64,000 bases of DNA. It comes from Quadrisphaera sp. INWT6. Its GTDB lineage: Bacteria > Actinomycetota > Actinomycetes > Actinomycetales > Quadrisphaeraceae. The stretch covers positions 930,001-994,000 of the forward strand of contig NZ_VUOH01000001.1 of assembly GCF_015390235.1 (NCBI RefSeq). The letters run 5' to 3'. Below the pieces are notes generated by a model. The model saw nothing but the letters and a program-made list of their open reading frames with translations, was not told where the DNA came from and did no database searches. The position numbers and the translations under genes were made by a program. Below are positions 7,585 through 15,827 of the stretch, in pieces. Positions within the stretch are counted from its first letter, which is position 1. Each line of letters begins with the position of its first letter.

Positions 7585-7648
7585 CGCAGTCGAGCGCCTG
7601 GTTGCGGTTCCTGACCCGTCAGGAACCGCAACCAGGCGCTCGGCTGCG
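7585..7648. repeat. 31-bp-arm palindrome, CGCAGnCGAGCGCCTGGTTGC family
   Basis: Arms 7585-7615 and 7618-7648 are inverse with about one mismatch and a 2-nt loop, between convergent genes. The outer sequence is CGCAG(T/C)CGAGCGCC and the inner GGTTGCGGTTCC. Further copies lie at 16893-16961 (degenerate) and 18021-18083 (near-identical). It may work as a bidirectional terminator. Confidence 0.85.
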
Positions 7649-7669
7649 AGGGGTGGCGAAGGGGTGCGG

Positions 7670-7957
7670 TCAGGCGGAGGGGAAGGCGTCGGCCAGGCGG
7701 CCGGTGACGACGCTCCAGCCGACGACCCTCCGCTCGGCGACGATCTCGCCGTCGAGGACGAACGGGTCGTGGTCGAGCAGCTGCTCCACCTCGGCGGCGG
7801 AGGCGGCCTCGAAGACCAGCACCGCGCCGTCGGCGTCCGTCGGACCGGACACCAGCACGCTCGGCTGGCCGCGCAGCCACTCGCGGTGGGCCGGGCGCAC
7901 GGCGGAGCGGCGCTCGCTGTCGGAGGTGTAGGAGTACGTCGCGACGAAGACGGCCAT
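7670..7957 (-). CDS. YciI family protein
   Basis: This is a 95-residue protein of the YciI/YCII-related dimeric alpha+beta-barrel family: MAVFVATYSYTSD at the start, RPAHREWLRGQ with the conserved His, and SGPTDADGAVLVFEA followed by the LLDHDPF motif. The biochemical role is unsettled in the family. I chose ATG 7957, three codons inside the longest frame, because family members begin at this strand. It stands alone, facing the palindrome at 7585-7648. Confidence 0.85.
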   Translation of the reverse strand: MAVFVATYSYTSDSERRSAVRPAHREWLRGQPSVLVSGPTDADGAVLVFEAASAAEVEQLLDHDPFVLDGEIVAERRVVGWSVVTGRLADAFPSA

Positions 7958-7990
7958 GCGACCCACCCTGCCACCCCGCCCGGCGGGCGC

Positions 7991-8743
7991 TCAGCGCAGG
8001 CGTCGGACGAGCACGACGCTGTCGTTGAGGTGCCCGTGCTGCGCCGCGGACCCCGCCGGGCCGGTCGCGGGACGTGCCGCGACCTCCGCCCGCACGACCG
8101 CCCAGCCGTCGCCGAGGTCCAGGTCGGCGAGCACCTGCTGGGGCGTCGGGAAGCCGATCCGCGCCTGCTCGTCGAGGTCGGCCCACGGCGGCGGGTCGGC
8201 GTGGTCGACCACCAGCAGGTGACCGCCCGGCGCGACGGCGGACGCCGCCCGGCGCAGCACCTCGGCCCGCGGCCAGCCGACCGGGGCCTGGAGGAACTGG
8301 GCGTTCACCAGGTCGAACTCGCCCTCGGGGAAGGTCTGCGTCAGGTCGTGCCGCTCCAGCACCACGTCGACGCCCCGCGCCTCCGCCACGCGGCGCGCCC
8401 TGGCGACGGCGGCGTGCGCGACGTCGACACCGGTCGCCGCCCAGCCCTGCTCGGCCAGCCACACGACGTCGCCGCCCTCGCCGCACCCCAGGTCGAGCGT
8501 CCTGCCCGGTGCGACGCCCAGCTGCGCCAGCGCCTCGACGAGCCGCGCGTTGGCGCTCCCGCTCCACCGCAGGTCGGAGCCGCCGTACAGCTCCTCCCAC
8601 CAGGCGGGCAGACCGTCGGCGGAGTCGGGCAGCGGCGGCATCCCCGGCGGCGGCCCGTCGTGGCCGTGCTCGTGCCCCTGGCCCTGCTGCTGGGCGTGGC
8701 CGTGGCCGTGGCCGTGCTGGTGCTCGTGGCCGTGGTCGCTCAT
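7991..8743 (-). CDS. Class I SAM-dependent methyltransferase with His-rich N-terminus
   Basis: This is a 250-residue protein. Residues 1-30 are extraordinarily His/Gly/Gln-rich (HGHEHQHGHGHGHAQQQ...), a likely metal-binding tail. The methyltransferase fold follows: motif I LDLGCGEGGDVVWLAEQGW, TGVDVAHAAVARAR, and the motif IV region FDLVNAQFLQAP. ATG 8743 overlaps the flavoprotein stop (ATGA), so the two are co-translated. The substrate is unknown. The pairing with a CxxC flavoprotein and the metal-binding tail suggest a thiol or metalloid substrate, which is inference. Confidence 0.85.
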   Translation of the reverse strand: MSDHGHEHQHGHGHGHAQQQGQGHEHGHDGPPPGMPPLPDSADGLPAWWEELYGGSDLRWSGSANARLVEALAQLGVAPGRTLDLGCGEGGDVVWLAEQGWAATGVDVAHAAVARARRVAEARGVDVVLERHDLTQTFPEGEFDLVNAQFLQAPVGWPRAEVLRRAASAVAPGGHLLVVDHADPPPWADLDEQARIGFPTPQQVLADLDLGDGWAVVRAEVAARPATGPAGSAAQHGHLNDSVVLVRRLR

Positions 8744-9726
8744 CGTGCTGCTCCCTGCAGTCGGAGGGCGGCCGCGACGTCCTCGCGGGCCAGGTCCATC
8801 GTCATCGCCGCGCCGGCCTGCATGCCAGCCGCGGTCACCGCCGGCACCACGGTCATCGGGGCCGCGGCGTTGCCGGCCGCCCACACGCCGGGCGCGCTCG
8901 TCAGGCCGGTCGCGTCGACGGTAACGGCGCCCGTCGCCATGACCGCACCCATCACCTCCACGTCGGCGACCTCCACGCCCAGCGGCGAGGTCAGCGAGGT
9001 GTCGACGCGCACCTGCGACGCCGCGACCACCGCCCCCACCTCCAGCGCCCGGCCGGTGGCGAGGTGCACGCGCACGCCGTCACCGCTCCGCTCCAGCCGC
9101 GCCACCTCGCCGTCGACGAGTCGCACGCCGATCGCGTCCAGCTCCTCGCGCTGCTCGTCGGCCACCGCCGGGCCGGTGTGGGTCAGGACGACGACGTCGT
9201 CGCTCACCTGACGCCACATGAGCGCTGCGTGGGCGGTCATCGGGCCCGTCGACAGCACCGCGACGGTGCGGTCGCGCACCTCCCACCCGTGGCAGAACGG
9301 GCAGTGCAGCACTCCCGATCCCCACAGCTCGGCGATGCCGGGCACCGGGGGCAGCACGTCGGTGCCGCTGTGGGCGAGCAGGAGGCGCCGCGCCGCCGTC
9401 GTCCGGCCGTCGGCCAGCTCGACGCCGAAGCGCAGGGGCTCGCCGTCGACGCTCGTGCGCCGCAGCCAGGTGACCCGGCCGTCGACGACGACGCCGCCGT
9501 AGCCCGCCAGCTCGGCGCGCCCCGCCGCGAGCAGGTCGCCGGGGGCGGTGCCCTCGCGGGCGAGGAGGTTGTGGACGCCGTCGGCCGGGGCGTTGCGCGG
9601 CTGTCCGGCGTCGACGACGAGCACTCGGCGCCGCATGCGCGACAGCGCCACGGCACCGGCCAGGCCCGCGGCGCCGCCGCCGACGACCACCACGTCGTAC
9701 TGCTCGTCCAGGGGGTTCTCGGTCAT
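8740..9726 (-). CDS. Thioredoxin-reductase-like FAD/NAD(P) oxidoreductase
   Basis: This is a 328-residue protein with the FAD motif VVVVGGGAAGLAGAVALSRM at the N-terminus, the redox-active pair CPFC in LHCPFCHGWEVRD near mid-protein, and the terminal FAD motif PGVWAAGNAAAP. The layout is that of the thioredoxin reductase superfamily, including dithiol oxidases of the GliT/HlmI type, whose motif is similar. It is translationally coupled to the methyltransferase. ATG 9726 was chosen for direct continuation into the FAD motif. The upstream gap holds a GGCAA-N6-TTGCC repeat. Confidence 0.85.
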   Translation of the reverse strand: MTENPLDEQYDVVVVGGGAAGLAGAVALSRMRRRVLVVDAGQPRNAPADGVHNLLAREGTAPGDLLAAGRAELAGYGGVVVDGRVTWLRRTSVDGEPLRFGVELADGRTTAARRLLLAHSGTDVLPPVPGIAELWGSGVLHCPFCHGWEVRDRTVAVLSTGPMTAHAALMWRQVSDDVVVLTHTGPAVADEQREELDAIGVRLVDGEVARLERSGDGVRVHLATGRALEVGAVVAASQVRVDTSLTSPLGVEVADVEVMGAVMATGAVTVDATGLTSAPGVWAAGNAAAPMTVVPAVTAAGMQAGAAMTMDLAREDVAAALRLQGAAR

Positions 9727-9757
9727 GCGGAGAGCCTGCGCGGGGAGGTGTGACGTC

Positions 9758-9773
9758 GGCAAGCGTTGTTGCC
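9758..9773. promoter_or_regulatory. Inverted repeat in divergent promoter
   Basis: GGCAA-N6-TTGCC lies in the 70-bp gap between the flavoprotein and the nitrilase-like gene. It is a candidate operator for either direction; the nearest regulator is the XRE-cupin protein encoded downstream of the nitrilase. Support is symmetry and position only. Confidence 0.35.
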
Positions 9774-9796
9774 AGAACAGCAATTCCAGCCCCAGG

Positions 9797-10525
9797 ATGG
9801 CGCGCGTGCTGAGACCCCTCCGCGTCGCCGTCGCCCAGCCCGCCGTCGTCCACGGCGACGTGCCGGCCACCGCCGCCGCGCACGCCGACGCCGTGGAGCG
9901 CGCCGGCGCCCGGCTCGTGGTGTTCCCCGAGCTGTCGCTGACGGGGTACGTGCTCGACGCGCCCGCCGTCGCCCTCGACGACCCGGCGTGGCAGCCCCTC
10001 GTCCGCGCCTGCGCGGAGCACGGCACCACGACGCTGGTCGGGGCCCCCGTCGAGGTGGGGGGCGGGCGTGCGATCGCCGTCGTCGCGGTGGACGGCGACG
10101 GCGTGCGCGTCGTCCACCGCAAGGCGCACCTCTACGGCCAGGAGCTCGACCTGTTCGAGGCCGGGCCCGGAGCCGCGGTGCCGGTGGTCGACGGCTGGCG
10201 CGTCGGGCTGGCCGTCTGCCGCGACACCGGCATCGCCGAGCACACGGCGGCCACGGCCGCGCTCGACGTCGACCTGTACGCCGCGGGCGTGGTCGACGAG
10301 CCCGCGGCGCTGCCGGTGATCCGCTCCCGTGCGGTCACCAACGCCCGCGCGTGCCGGGCGCCGGTGGCGGTGGCCAGCGCCGCCGGTCCGGTGGGACCGC
10401 GCCACGGCTTCCCGGAGACGGCCGGCGGGTCAGCGGTGCACGCCGCCGACGGGTCGCTGCTGGCGACCGCCGGGGGAGACCCGGGGGAGCTGGTCGTGGT
10501 CGAGCTGGAGCCCCGCCGTGGCTGA
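9797..10525 (+). CDS. Carbon-nitrogen hydrolase (nitrilase superfamily)
   Basis: This is a 242-residue protein with the catalytic triad in order: Glu in VVFPELSLTGY, Lys in VHRKAHLYG, and Cys in GLAVCRDTGIAEH. It should hydrolyse an amide or nitrile. The short length and CRDTG context resemble omega-amidase and N-carbamoyl hydrolase-like members, but the substrate cannot be named. ATG 9797 (MARVLRPL) and GTG 9806 are both possible. It overlaps the next gene by 8 bp, which ties it to the XRE-cupin regulator. Confidence 0.83.
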   Translation: MARVLRPLRVAVAQPAVVHGDVPATAAAHADAVERAGARLVVFPELSLTGYVLDAPAVALDDPAWQPLVRACAEHGTTTLVGAPVEVGGGRAIAVVAVDGDGVRVVHRKAHLYGQELDLFEAGPGAAVPVVDGWRVGLAVCRDTGIAEHTAATAALDVDLYAAGVVDEPAALPVIRSRAVTNARACRAPVAVASAAGPVGPRHGFPETAGGSAVHAADGSLLATAGGDPGELVVVELEPRRG

Positions 10526-11120
10526 CGCGCCCGGCGAGGGCCTCGACGGCGTGCTGGACGCCGTCGGCCCGCGGCTCAAGGCCCTGCGCCTGCAGCGGGG
10601 GACGACGCTGGCGCAGCTGTCCGAGACCACGGGCGTCTCCGTCAGCACCCTGAGCCGGCTGGAGTCCGGCCAGCGGCGGCCGACGCTGGAGCTGCTGCTG
10701 CCCCTCGCCCAGGCGCACCGGGTGGCCCTCGACGAGCTGGTCGGCGCCCCGGCCACGGGCGACCCCCGCGTGCACCTGCGGCCGCAGCGGCACAACGGCC
10801 GGACGGTGGTGCCCCTGACGCGCCAGCCCGGCGGGCTGCAGGCGTGGAAGATCGTCATGCCGCCCGAGCCCGACCGGACCCCCGAGGGCGACGGGCAGAA
10901 GGTCCACGAGGGCTGGGAGTGGTTCTACGTGCTGGCCGGGCGCATCCGGCTGGTGCTGGGCGAGCACGACGTCGTGCTGCGCGAGGGCGAGGTGGCCGAG
11001 TTCGACACCCGCACGCCGCACTGGTTCGCCAACCCGGGGCCGGGACCGGCGGAGCTGCTCAGCCTCTTCGGGCCGCAGGGGGAGCGGATGCACGTGAGGG
11101 CCCGCACCCGCCGCGACTGA
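10518..11120 (+). CDS. XRE-cupin transcriptional regulator
   Basis: This is a 200-residue protein. The N-terminal HTH is LKALRLQRGTTLAQLSETTG then VSVSTLSRLESGQRRPTLELL. The C-terminal cupin_2 barrel has metal-type residues in KVHEGWEWFYVLAGRIRLVLGEH and the PHWFANPG strand. Proteins of this design sense small metabolites and control neighbouring catabolic genes. GTG 10518 lies inside the end of the nitrilase gene (8-bp overlap), so the regulator is probably co-expressed with the hydrolase and may respond to its product. Confidence 0.88.
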   Translation: MADAPGEGLDGVLDAVGPRLKALRLQRGTTLAQLSETTGVSVSTLSRLESGQRRPTLELLLPLAQAHRVALDELVGAPATGDPRVHLRPQRHNGRTVVPLTRQPGGLQAWKIVMPPEPDRTPEGDGQKVHEGWEWFYVLAGRIRLVLGEHDVVLREGEVAEFDTRTPHWFANPGPGPAELLSLFGPQGERMHVRARTRRD

Positions 11121-11139
11121 CCACCGCGGGTCCTGACCG

Positions 11140-11220
11140 CGTCCCGCCGAGCATGCACGAGGCCGGTGGGGGTGCCGCAGGAGGGCTCCGCCGACGTCGT
11201 TGTGCATGCCCGACGGGACG
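11140..11220. repeat. 21-bp-arm imperfect palindrome after XRE-cupin gene
   Basis: Arms at 11140-11160 (CGTCCCGCCGAGCATGCACGA) and 11200-11220 differ at about three positions. It lies between convergent genes, and no coding frame is supported here. It belongs to a family not seen elsewhere in the window. Confidence 0.65.
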
Positions 11221-11258
11221 GGGCGCTGGAGCTGCGCGTCGACGCCCTCGCCCCGGGT

Positions 11259-11337
11259 GTGACAGCGGACGGGCAGGAGCGCCTCGGACCGGGGTCATCG
11301 GGGGCCCGGTGGGGTCCAGCCCGCCCGGCGTCACGCG
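11259..11337. repeat. Degenerate copy of the GTGACGCCGGACGGGCAG palindrome
   Basis: The left part GTGACAGCGGACGGGCAGG and right part GCCCGCCCGGCGTCACG match the well-preserved palindrome at 12243-12321. The two copies flank the DUF3626 gene. The right arm overlaps that gene's stop codon (11331-11333). Confidence 0.6.
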
Positions 11338-12224
11338 GGCCGAGGAGGGGAGCCGAAGCGGGCGACGCAGTGCCACACCTGCTTGAGGCGCTGCGCGTCC
11401 CACCGGCCCAGCGCCACCGCTCGGCCGACGACGGCTGCGTCGAGCACCCCGTCGCGCGTGAGCGCCCCCGCCACCTCGTGCGCCACCCGCACCACCTCGG
11501 GTCCCCGGTAGGCGACGCACTCCGCCCGCGATCCGAGCGCGGCCGCGTCGAGGGCGCACCCGCGGTGCCACTCCAGCGCGGCGCCCGACGTCGTCGCGAC
11601 CTCCCGGGCGGCTGCCTCGACGGCGCTGCCCGCGGAAGCAGGGGTCGAGGACCACCGCCTCGACGTCGCGGGCGAGCAGCAGCTGGCCGTGGACGTGCGC
11701 CTCGACGTGGTCGTCGAGGACGTCGAACCGCCCCGCCGCCCGCGACGCCCCGGCAGCCGCCACCGCGGGCGCCGCGTCCGCCGTTCCGAGGGCCTCCGGC
11801 CCGAGCGCGCTGTCGGGGAAGGCGAGCGTGACCCGGTCCAGGGCGCCGGCACGCAGCCGCAGGTGGCAGGAGCCGAAGCGGAGGGCAGCGCCGCTGGGGT
11901 CGCCGTCCAGCGACAGGGCGCCGTACACCGGCCGCTCGTCAGCGGGCGCGTCGTCGTAGGCGCCGCCGAACAGCTCGGACTCCCAGCGCCACCGGTCGCC
12001 TCCGGGGTGGGCGGTGAGGCCGCCCGCGCTCGTGCCGGTCTCGAACTGCGACCGGTAGCGGCCGTCGTGCGCCAGCTGGGCGAGCACCAGCCGGCCGGTG
12101 GCGGGCACCACGCGGTCGGGGTGCAGGTGGACGACGACGCGCGCGCCGGCCGCCAGGGGAGGCCGCCCCCGGCGGCGGCCACCCTCTCGGCGACGTGGGC
12201 CACCGCTCGCTGCCACGTCTCCAC
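11331..12224 (-). pseudogene. DUF3626-like protein, two frame breaks
   Basis: The protein reads across two frames. The start (VETWQRAVAHVAERVAAAGG) and end (AAAREVATTSGAALEWH to FGSPPRPA) are in one frame; the middle (ARVVVHLHPDRVV, YGALSLDGDP, RFGSCHLRLR, DVLDDHVEAHVHGQLLLARD, VVLDPCFRG) is in another. The middle matches DUF3626. One base is missing near 12150-12175 and one is extra in a G run near 11628, so the net length (about 297 residues) is intact. This could be decay or two read errors. It is flanked by two copies of one palindrome family. Confidence 0.72.
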
Positions 12225-12242
12225 CTCCCCAGGGTGGCGGCT

Positions 12243-12321
12243 CGTGACGCCGGACGGGCAGAGGCGGCTGCAGGGCAGCCGGTGGCGGCGCCGGGCGGGG
12301 TCCTGCCCGTCCGGCGTCACG
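12243..12321. repeat. 19-bp-arm palindrome upstream of DUF3626
   Basis: Arms CGTGACGCCGGACGGGCAG (12243-12261) and its exact inverse (12303-12321) enclose 41 nt. It lies between divergent genes (DUF3626 and DUF2127). A degraded copy lies at the other end of the DUF3626 gene. Confidence 0.75.
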
Positions 12322-12424
12322 GAGGTGTTCGGGACGTCCGCTGACACCACGGGGAGGTGGGGGTCAGGAAGTGTGCCGCAGGCATCCAGGTGCCTCCCAG
12401 AGATCGCGAGTACTACGGTCCCTC

Positions 12425-13360
12425 GTGGCCTCTGACCAGCGCCGTCGTCGCCGGCTCCCGCGCGTCCGCTGGGACCTCCTCGACTGCTCCCTCCAGGGGC
12501 ACCGCACCGTCGGGCACGACGTCGCCGCGGTCCGCCCCGACGACGCCCTCGTCCTCCGCGAGGACGCCGACGGCCTGCGCTGGCACCGCTGCCTGCGCTG
12601 CGACGCCTGGCTGCCGCGCAGCGCCCCGGAGCACCCCGCCGCCGAGCACCTGCCGCCCCGCGACCGGATCCAGCTGCCGCTGCGGGGCCGTCCCCTGCGC
12701 GACCGGTACGTGCTGCGCCTGATCGCCCTCGACCGCGTCGTCCACGTCGTCGGGCTGGGGCTGCTCGCCGCTGCCGTCATCGTCTTCTCGGGGCACCGCG
12801 GCACCCTCGACCGCTGGTGGACCTGGGGCCTCGACTTCGTGCAGCAGCACGGCGTGGTCGTCGACACCGCCCACGGGTCCATCGCCGAGGTCACCGGCTG
12901 GTTCGACACCCCGTCGAGCCACCTGCTCCTCATCGGTGTCGGGCTGGTGGCCTACGCCGCGCTGGAGGCCACCGAGGCCGTGGGCCTGTGGCTGGGCCGG
13001 CGCTGGGCCGAGTACCTGACGTTCGTGGCCACGAGCGTGCTCCTCGTGCCCGAGGTCATCGACCTCAGCGACGGCGCCTCCGCCACCGGCGTCACCCTCT
13101 TCGCGCTCAACCTCGCCGTCGTCGTCTACCTCCTCCTCGCCAAGCGCCTGTTCGGCCTGCGCGGAGGCGGCCGGGCCGAGGCCGCCGAGCGCGAGGCCGA
13201 CTCCGGCTGGTCGGCCCTGGAGCGCACCCTCGCCAGCGCGACCGGCAGCAGCCGCACCACCGGCAGCGCCGGCACCGCCGACCGGCCCCCGGTCACGGGT
13301 CCGACCGGGCGAGCGGACGCCGCCGCCGCGCCCCAGGTCAGCACCCCTCACTACCCTTGA
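12425..13360 (+). CDS. DUF2127 membrane protein
   Basis: This is a 311-residue protein. The N-terminal 90 residues are soluble and carry a CxxC (RWHRCLRCDAW). Four hydrophobic helices follow, beginning at VVHVVGLGLLAAAVIVF, HLLLIGVGLVAYAAL, EYLTFVATSVLLVPEVI and FALNLAVVVYLLLAKRLFG, with the DUF2127-type LEATEAVGLWLGRRWAEYLT signature. The tail is Ser/Thr/Gly-rich and disordered. GTG 12425 was chosen; a TACTACGGT stretch just upstream could be a leaderless -10. It precedes hisC, whose own -10 lies in its last codons. Confidence 0.82.
   Translation: MASDQRRRRRLPRVRWDLLDCSLQGHRTVGHDVAAVRPDDALVLREDADGLRWHRCLRCDAWLPRSAPEHPAAEHLPPRDRIQLPLRGRPLRDRYVLRLIALDRVVHVVGLGLLAAAVIVFSGHRGTLDRWWTWGLDFVQQHGVVVDTAHGSIAEVTGWFDTPSSHLLLIGVGLVAYAALEATEAVGLWLGRRWAEYLTFVATSVLLVPEVIDLSDGASATGVTLFALNLAVVVYLLLAKRLFGLRGGGRAEAAEREADSGWSALERTLASATGSSRTTGSAGTADRPPVTGPTGRADAAAAPQVSTPHYP
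13352..13357 (+). promoter_or_regulatory. -10 box of a leaderless hisC promoter
   Basis: TACCCT ends 8 bp before the hisC GTG at 13366, the spacing expected of an actinobacterial leaderless start. It overlaps the last codon of the DUF2127 gene. Confidence 0.45.
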
Positions 13361-13365
13361 CGACC

Positions 13366-14550
13366 GTGAACCCGGTGACGCCGCAGGGCCTCGTGTCCGA
13401 CACGACCCTCGACGACCTGCCCCTCCGCGACGACCTGCGCGGCCACACCCCCTACGGGGCGCCGCAGCTCGACGTGGCCGTGCGCCTCAACACCAACGAG
13501 AACAGCCACGACGTGCCGCCGCAGGTGGTCGACGCCGTCGTGGCCGCCCTCGCCGAGCAGGTGCCGCACCTCAACCGCTACCCCGACCGCGAGGCCGACG
13601 TCCTGCGCGACGCGCTCGCGGCGTTCCTCGTCGCCCAGCCGGCGTCCCACGGCGTGCCGCTGACCCGGGGGAACGTGTGGGCGGCCAACGGCTCCAACGA
13701 GGTGCTGCAGCAGCTGCTGCAGGCCTTCGGCGGCCCGGGGCGCACGGCGGTCGGCTTCACGCCGTCGTACTCGATGCACCCGATCATCACGCAGACCTCC
13801 GGCACCGCCTGGGTCGACGGGAAGCGCGGTGACGGCTTCTCCCTCGACCCGTTCGCCGTGGCCGAGCAGGTCGCCGCGGCCGGCGACGACGGCGCCGACG
13901 TGGTGTTCCTCACCAGCCCGAACAACCCCACGGGGACGGCGCTCCCGCTCGACGTCGTCGAGGCCGCGTACGGCGCGACGCGGGGGGTCGTCATCGTCGA
14001 CGAGGCCTACGCCGAGTTCGCCCGCCCGGGCACGCCGAGCGCGCTGACGCTGCTGCCGGGCCGCCCGCGGCTCGTGGTCACCCGCACCATGAGCAAGGCG
14101 TTCGCCTTCGCCGGCACCCGGGTCGGCTACCTGGCCGCGGACCCGGCCGTGGTCGACGCGCTGCGCCTGGTGCGCCTGCCGTACCACCTGTCGTCGCTGA
14201 CGCAGGCCGCCGCGACCGCCGCCCTGGGCTGCGCCGACCAGCTGCTCGAGACCGTCGAGGACACCAAGGCCCAGCGCGACAGGATCGTCGCCGCGATGCC
14301 CGCCCTCGGCCTGGAGGCGCTGCCGAGCGACGCGAACTTCGTGCTCGTCGGCGGCTTCGACGACGCCCCGGCCGCGTGGAAGGCGCTGCTGGAGCGGGGG
14401 GTGCTGGTGCGCGACGTCGGCATCCCCGGGCACCTGCGCATCACCGCGGGCACCGCCGCCGAGACCGACGCGGTGCTCGCCGCCCTGGCCGAGGTCGTCG
14501 TCGCCGCCGAGCTCGCCGCCCACCCCGAGGACGCCGAGGAGCAGCAGTGA
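13366..14550 (+). CDS. hisC: Histidinol-phosphate aminotransferase
   Basis: This is a 394-residue class II-fold PLP aminotransferase for the imidazole-acetol phosphate to histidinol-phosphate step. Signatures are [20 protein letters not shown], the PLP environment [11 protein letters not shown] and [11 protein letters not shown], and the Schiff-base lysine in [18 protein letters not shown]. The C-terminal [14 protein letters not shown] binds substrate phosphate. Start GTG 13366 (VNPVTP); GTG 13375 is an alternative. hisB follows with a 4-bp overlap. hisD is not in the window. Confidence 0.95.
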   Translation: MNPVTPQGLVSDTTLDDLPLRDDLRGHTPYGAPQLDVAVRLNTNENSHDVPPQVVDAVVAALAEQVPHLNRYPDREADVLRDALAAFLVAQPASHGVPLTRGNVWAANGSNEVLQQLLQAFGGPGRTAVGFTPSYSMHPIITQTSGTAWVDGKRGDGFSLDPFAVAEQVAAAGDDGADVVFLTSPNNPTGTALPLDVVEAAYGATRGVVIVDEAYAEFARPGTPSALTLLPGRPRLVVTRTMSKAFAFAGTRVGYLAADPAVVDALRLVRLPYHLSSLTQAAATAALGCADQLLETVEDTKAQRDRIVAAMPALGLEALPSDANFVLVGGFDDAPAAWKALLERGVLVRDVGIPGHLRITAGTAAETDAVLAALAEVVVAAELAAHPEDAEEQQ

Positions 14551-15229
14551 GCACCCCCACCCAGCAGCCCGTCCAGCAGCCCGCCCAGCAGCCCGTCCAG
14601 CAGCCCGTCCAGCAGCCCAGCCGGACGGCGCGCATCGAGCGCTCCACCAGCGAGTCGAGCATCGTGCTCGAGCTCGACCTCGACGGCACCGGTCGCACCG
14701 AGATCAGCACGGGCGTGGGGTTCTACGACCACATGCTCACGGCCCTGGCCAAGCACTCGCTGGTCGACCTGCGGGTGCAGGCCACCGGTGACACGCACAT
14801 CGACGCCCACCACGTCGTCGAGGACACCGCCATCGTGCTCGGGCAGGCGCTGCGCCAGGCCCTGGGCGACAAGCGCGGCATCGCCAGGTTCGGCGACGCG
14901 CTCGTGCCCCTCGACGAGGCGCTCGCCCAGGCCGTGGTCGACGTGTCGGGCCGGCCGTTCTGCGTGCACACCGGAGAGCCCGAGGGCTACGAGCACGTGC
15001 TCATCGGCGGCGGGGCGGCGGCGTCCCCTACGCGGGCAGCCTCACCCGGCACGTCTTCGAGTCGATCGCCTTCCACGCCCACGTGTGCCTGCACGTGCGG
15101 GTGCTGTCGGGGCGCGACCCGCACCACGTCGCCGAGGCCCAGTACAAGGCGGTGGCCCGGGCGTTGCGGGCGGCCGTGGCGCGCGACCCGCGCGTCGACG
15201 GCGTCCCCAGCACCAAGGGCGCCCTGTGA
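14547..15229 (+). CDS. hisB: Imidazoleglycerol-phosphate dehydratase, one frame break
   Basis: This enzyme dehydrates imidazole glycerol phosphate. Signatures are [39 protein letters not shown] and, after the break, [19 protein letters not shown] and [17 protein letters not shown] with STKGAL at the C-terminus. Frame changes within 15006-15022 (GGCGGCGGGGCGGC); one missing base restores IGGGxGGVPY. The enzyme is otherwise complete (about 227 residues), so a read error is likely. Before the catalytic domain lies an unusual 25-residue Gln/Pro repeat, [11 protein letters not shown] 14547 overlaps the hisC stop. Confidence 0.92.
14562..14618 (+). repeat. 12-bp tandem repeat inside hisB
   Basis: There are four full copies and one partial copy of CAGCAGCCCGTC (second copy CAGCAGCCCGCC), encoding QQPV/QQPA before the conserved domain. 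Copy number could vary between strains by slippage. Confidence 0.85.
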
Positions 15230-15232
15230 CCG

Positions 15233-15270
15233 CCGAGAGCACCGACGCCGCGAGCGGTCGGTGCTCTCGG
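15233..15270 (+). terminator. Strong hairpin after hisB, overlapping next gene start
   Basis: Perfect 14-bp arms CCGAGAGCACCGAC (15233-15246) and GTCGGTGCTCTCGG (15257-15270) have a 10-nt loop, 3 bp after the hisB stop. There is no T-run, as usual in high-GC actinobacteria. The right arm ends at the GTG start of the next gene, so it could attenuate or occlude that gene as well as terminate hisCB. Confidence 0.6.
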
Positions 15271-15827
15271 TGAGCGGCTACAGCTTCCCCGGGACGGGCG
15301 GCGGCCCGTCGTTCGACCCGTCCGAGGGCGCCCACCGCGCCGTCGTCGTCCTGCCGGTGGCCTCGGCCGAGCGAGCCGCTGACCTGTGCGCCCTGGGGGG
15401 CGTCGCCGCGACGTGCGTGCCGGTCTCCGGTGCGGGCGTCGTGGTGGTCCCCGACGCCCGCGAGGGGGTCGGCCCGGGGCTCGCGGGCGTCGACGCCGCG
15501 GAGCGCACCAGCCGCCTGCTGCGCGGGGTCGACGTCGTCCTGCTGCTGGTCGGCGGTGGCGACGGCGCCGGCGGTGCGCCGGCCCCGGGTGACGGGGCGG
15601 GCTCCGGCGAGGGGCAGGTCGACGCGCAGACGTGGCGCGGGGGCCAGCAGGCCACCGGCGGCCGGCCCGCGGGTCTGCTGCTCGCCACCTGGCACGGCGA
15701 CGTGCTGCGGCTCCTGCTCGGCCGGCTCGACCCGGCGGACGCCGCCGGGGCGGTCTCCAGCGCCGGCCGGGGGCGCTGGAGCGCCGTCCGCTCCCTGCTG
15801 CGCCCGCGCCGCACCTCCCGCGGGTGA
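15270..15827 (+). CDS. Hypothetical protein between hisB and K+ channel
   Basis: This is a 185-residue Ala/Gly/Val-rich soluble protein, family not recognised. It has alternating hydrophobic stretches ([57 protein letters not shown]) that suggest a compact alpha/beta fold, and a basic C-terminus. GTG 15270 (VSGYSFPG) was chosen; GTG 15261 is in frame but buried in the hairpin. It overlaps the channel gene by 4 bp. Its codon use looks normal for the window. Confidence 0.65.
   Translation: MSGYSFPGTGGGPSFDPSEGAHRAVVVLPVASAERAADLCALGGVAATCVPVSGAGVVVVPDAREGVGPGLAGVDAAERTSRLLRGVDVVLLLVGGGDGAGGAPAPGDGAGSGEGQVDAQTWRGGQQATGGRPAGLLLATWHGDVLRLLLGRLDPADAAGAVSSAGRGRWSAVRSLLRPRRTSRG

Noticed and set aside
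10518..10525. Nitrilase and XRE-cupin as one fused protein
   Set aside because: They are in different frames with a proper stop at 10523-10525 and a GTG start at 10518, so this is overlap and not fusion.
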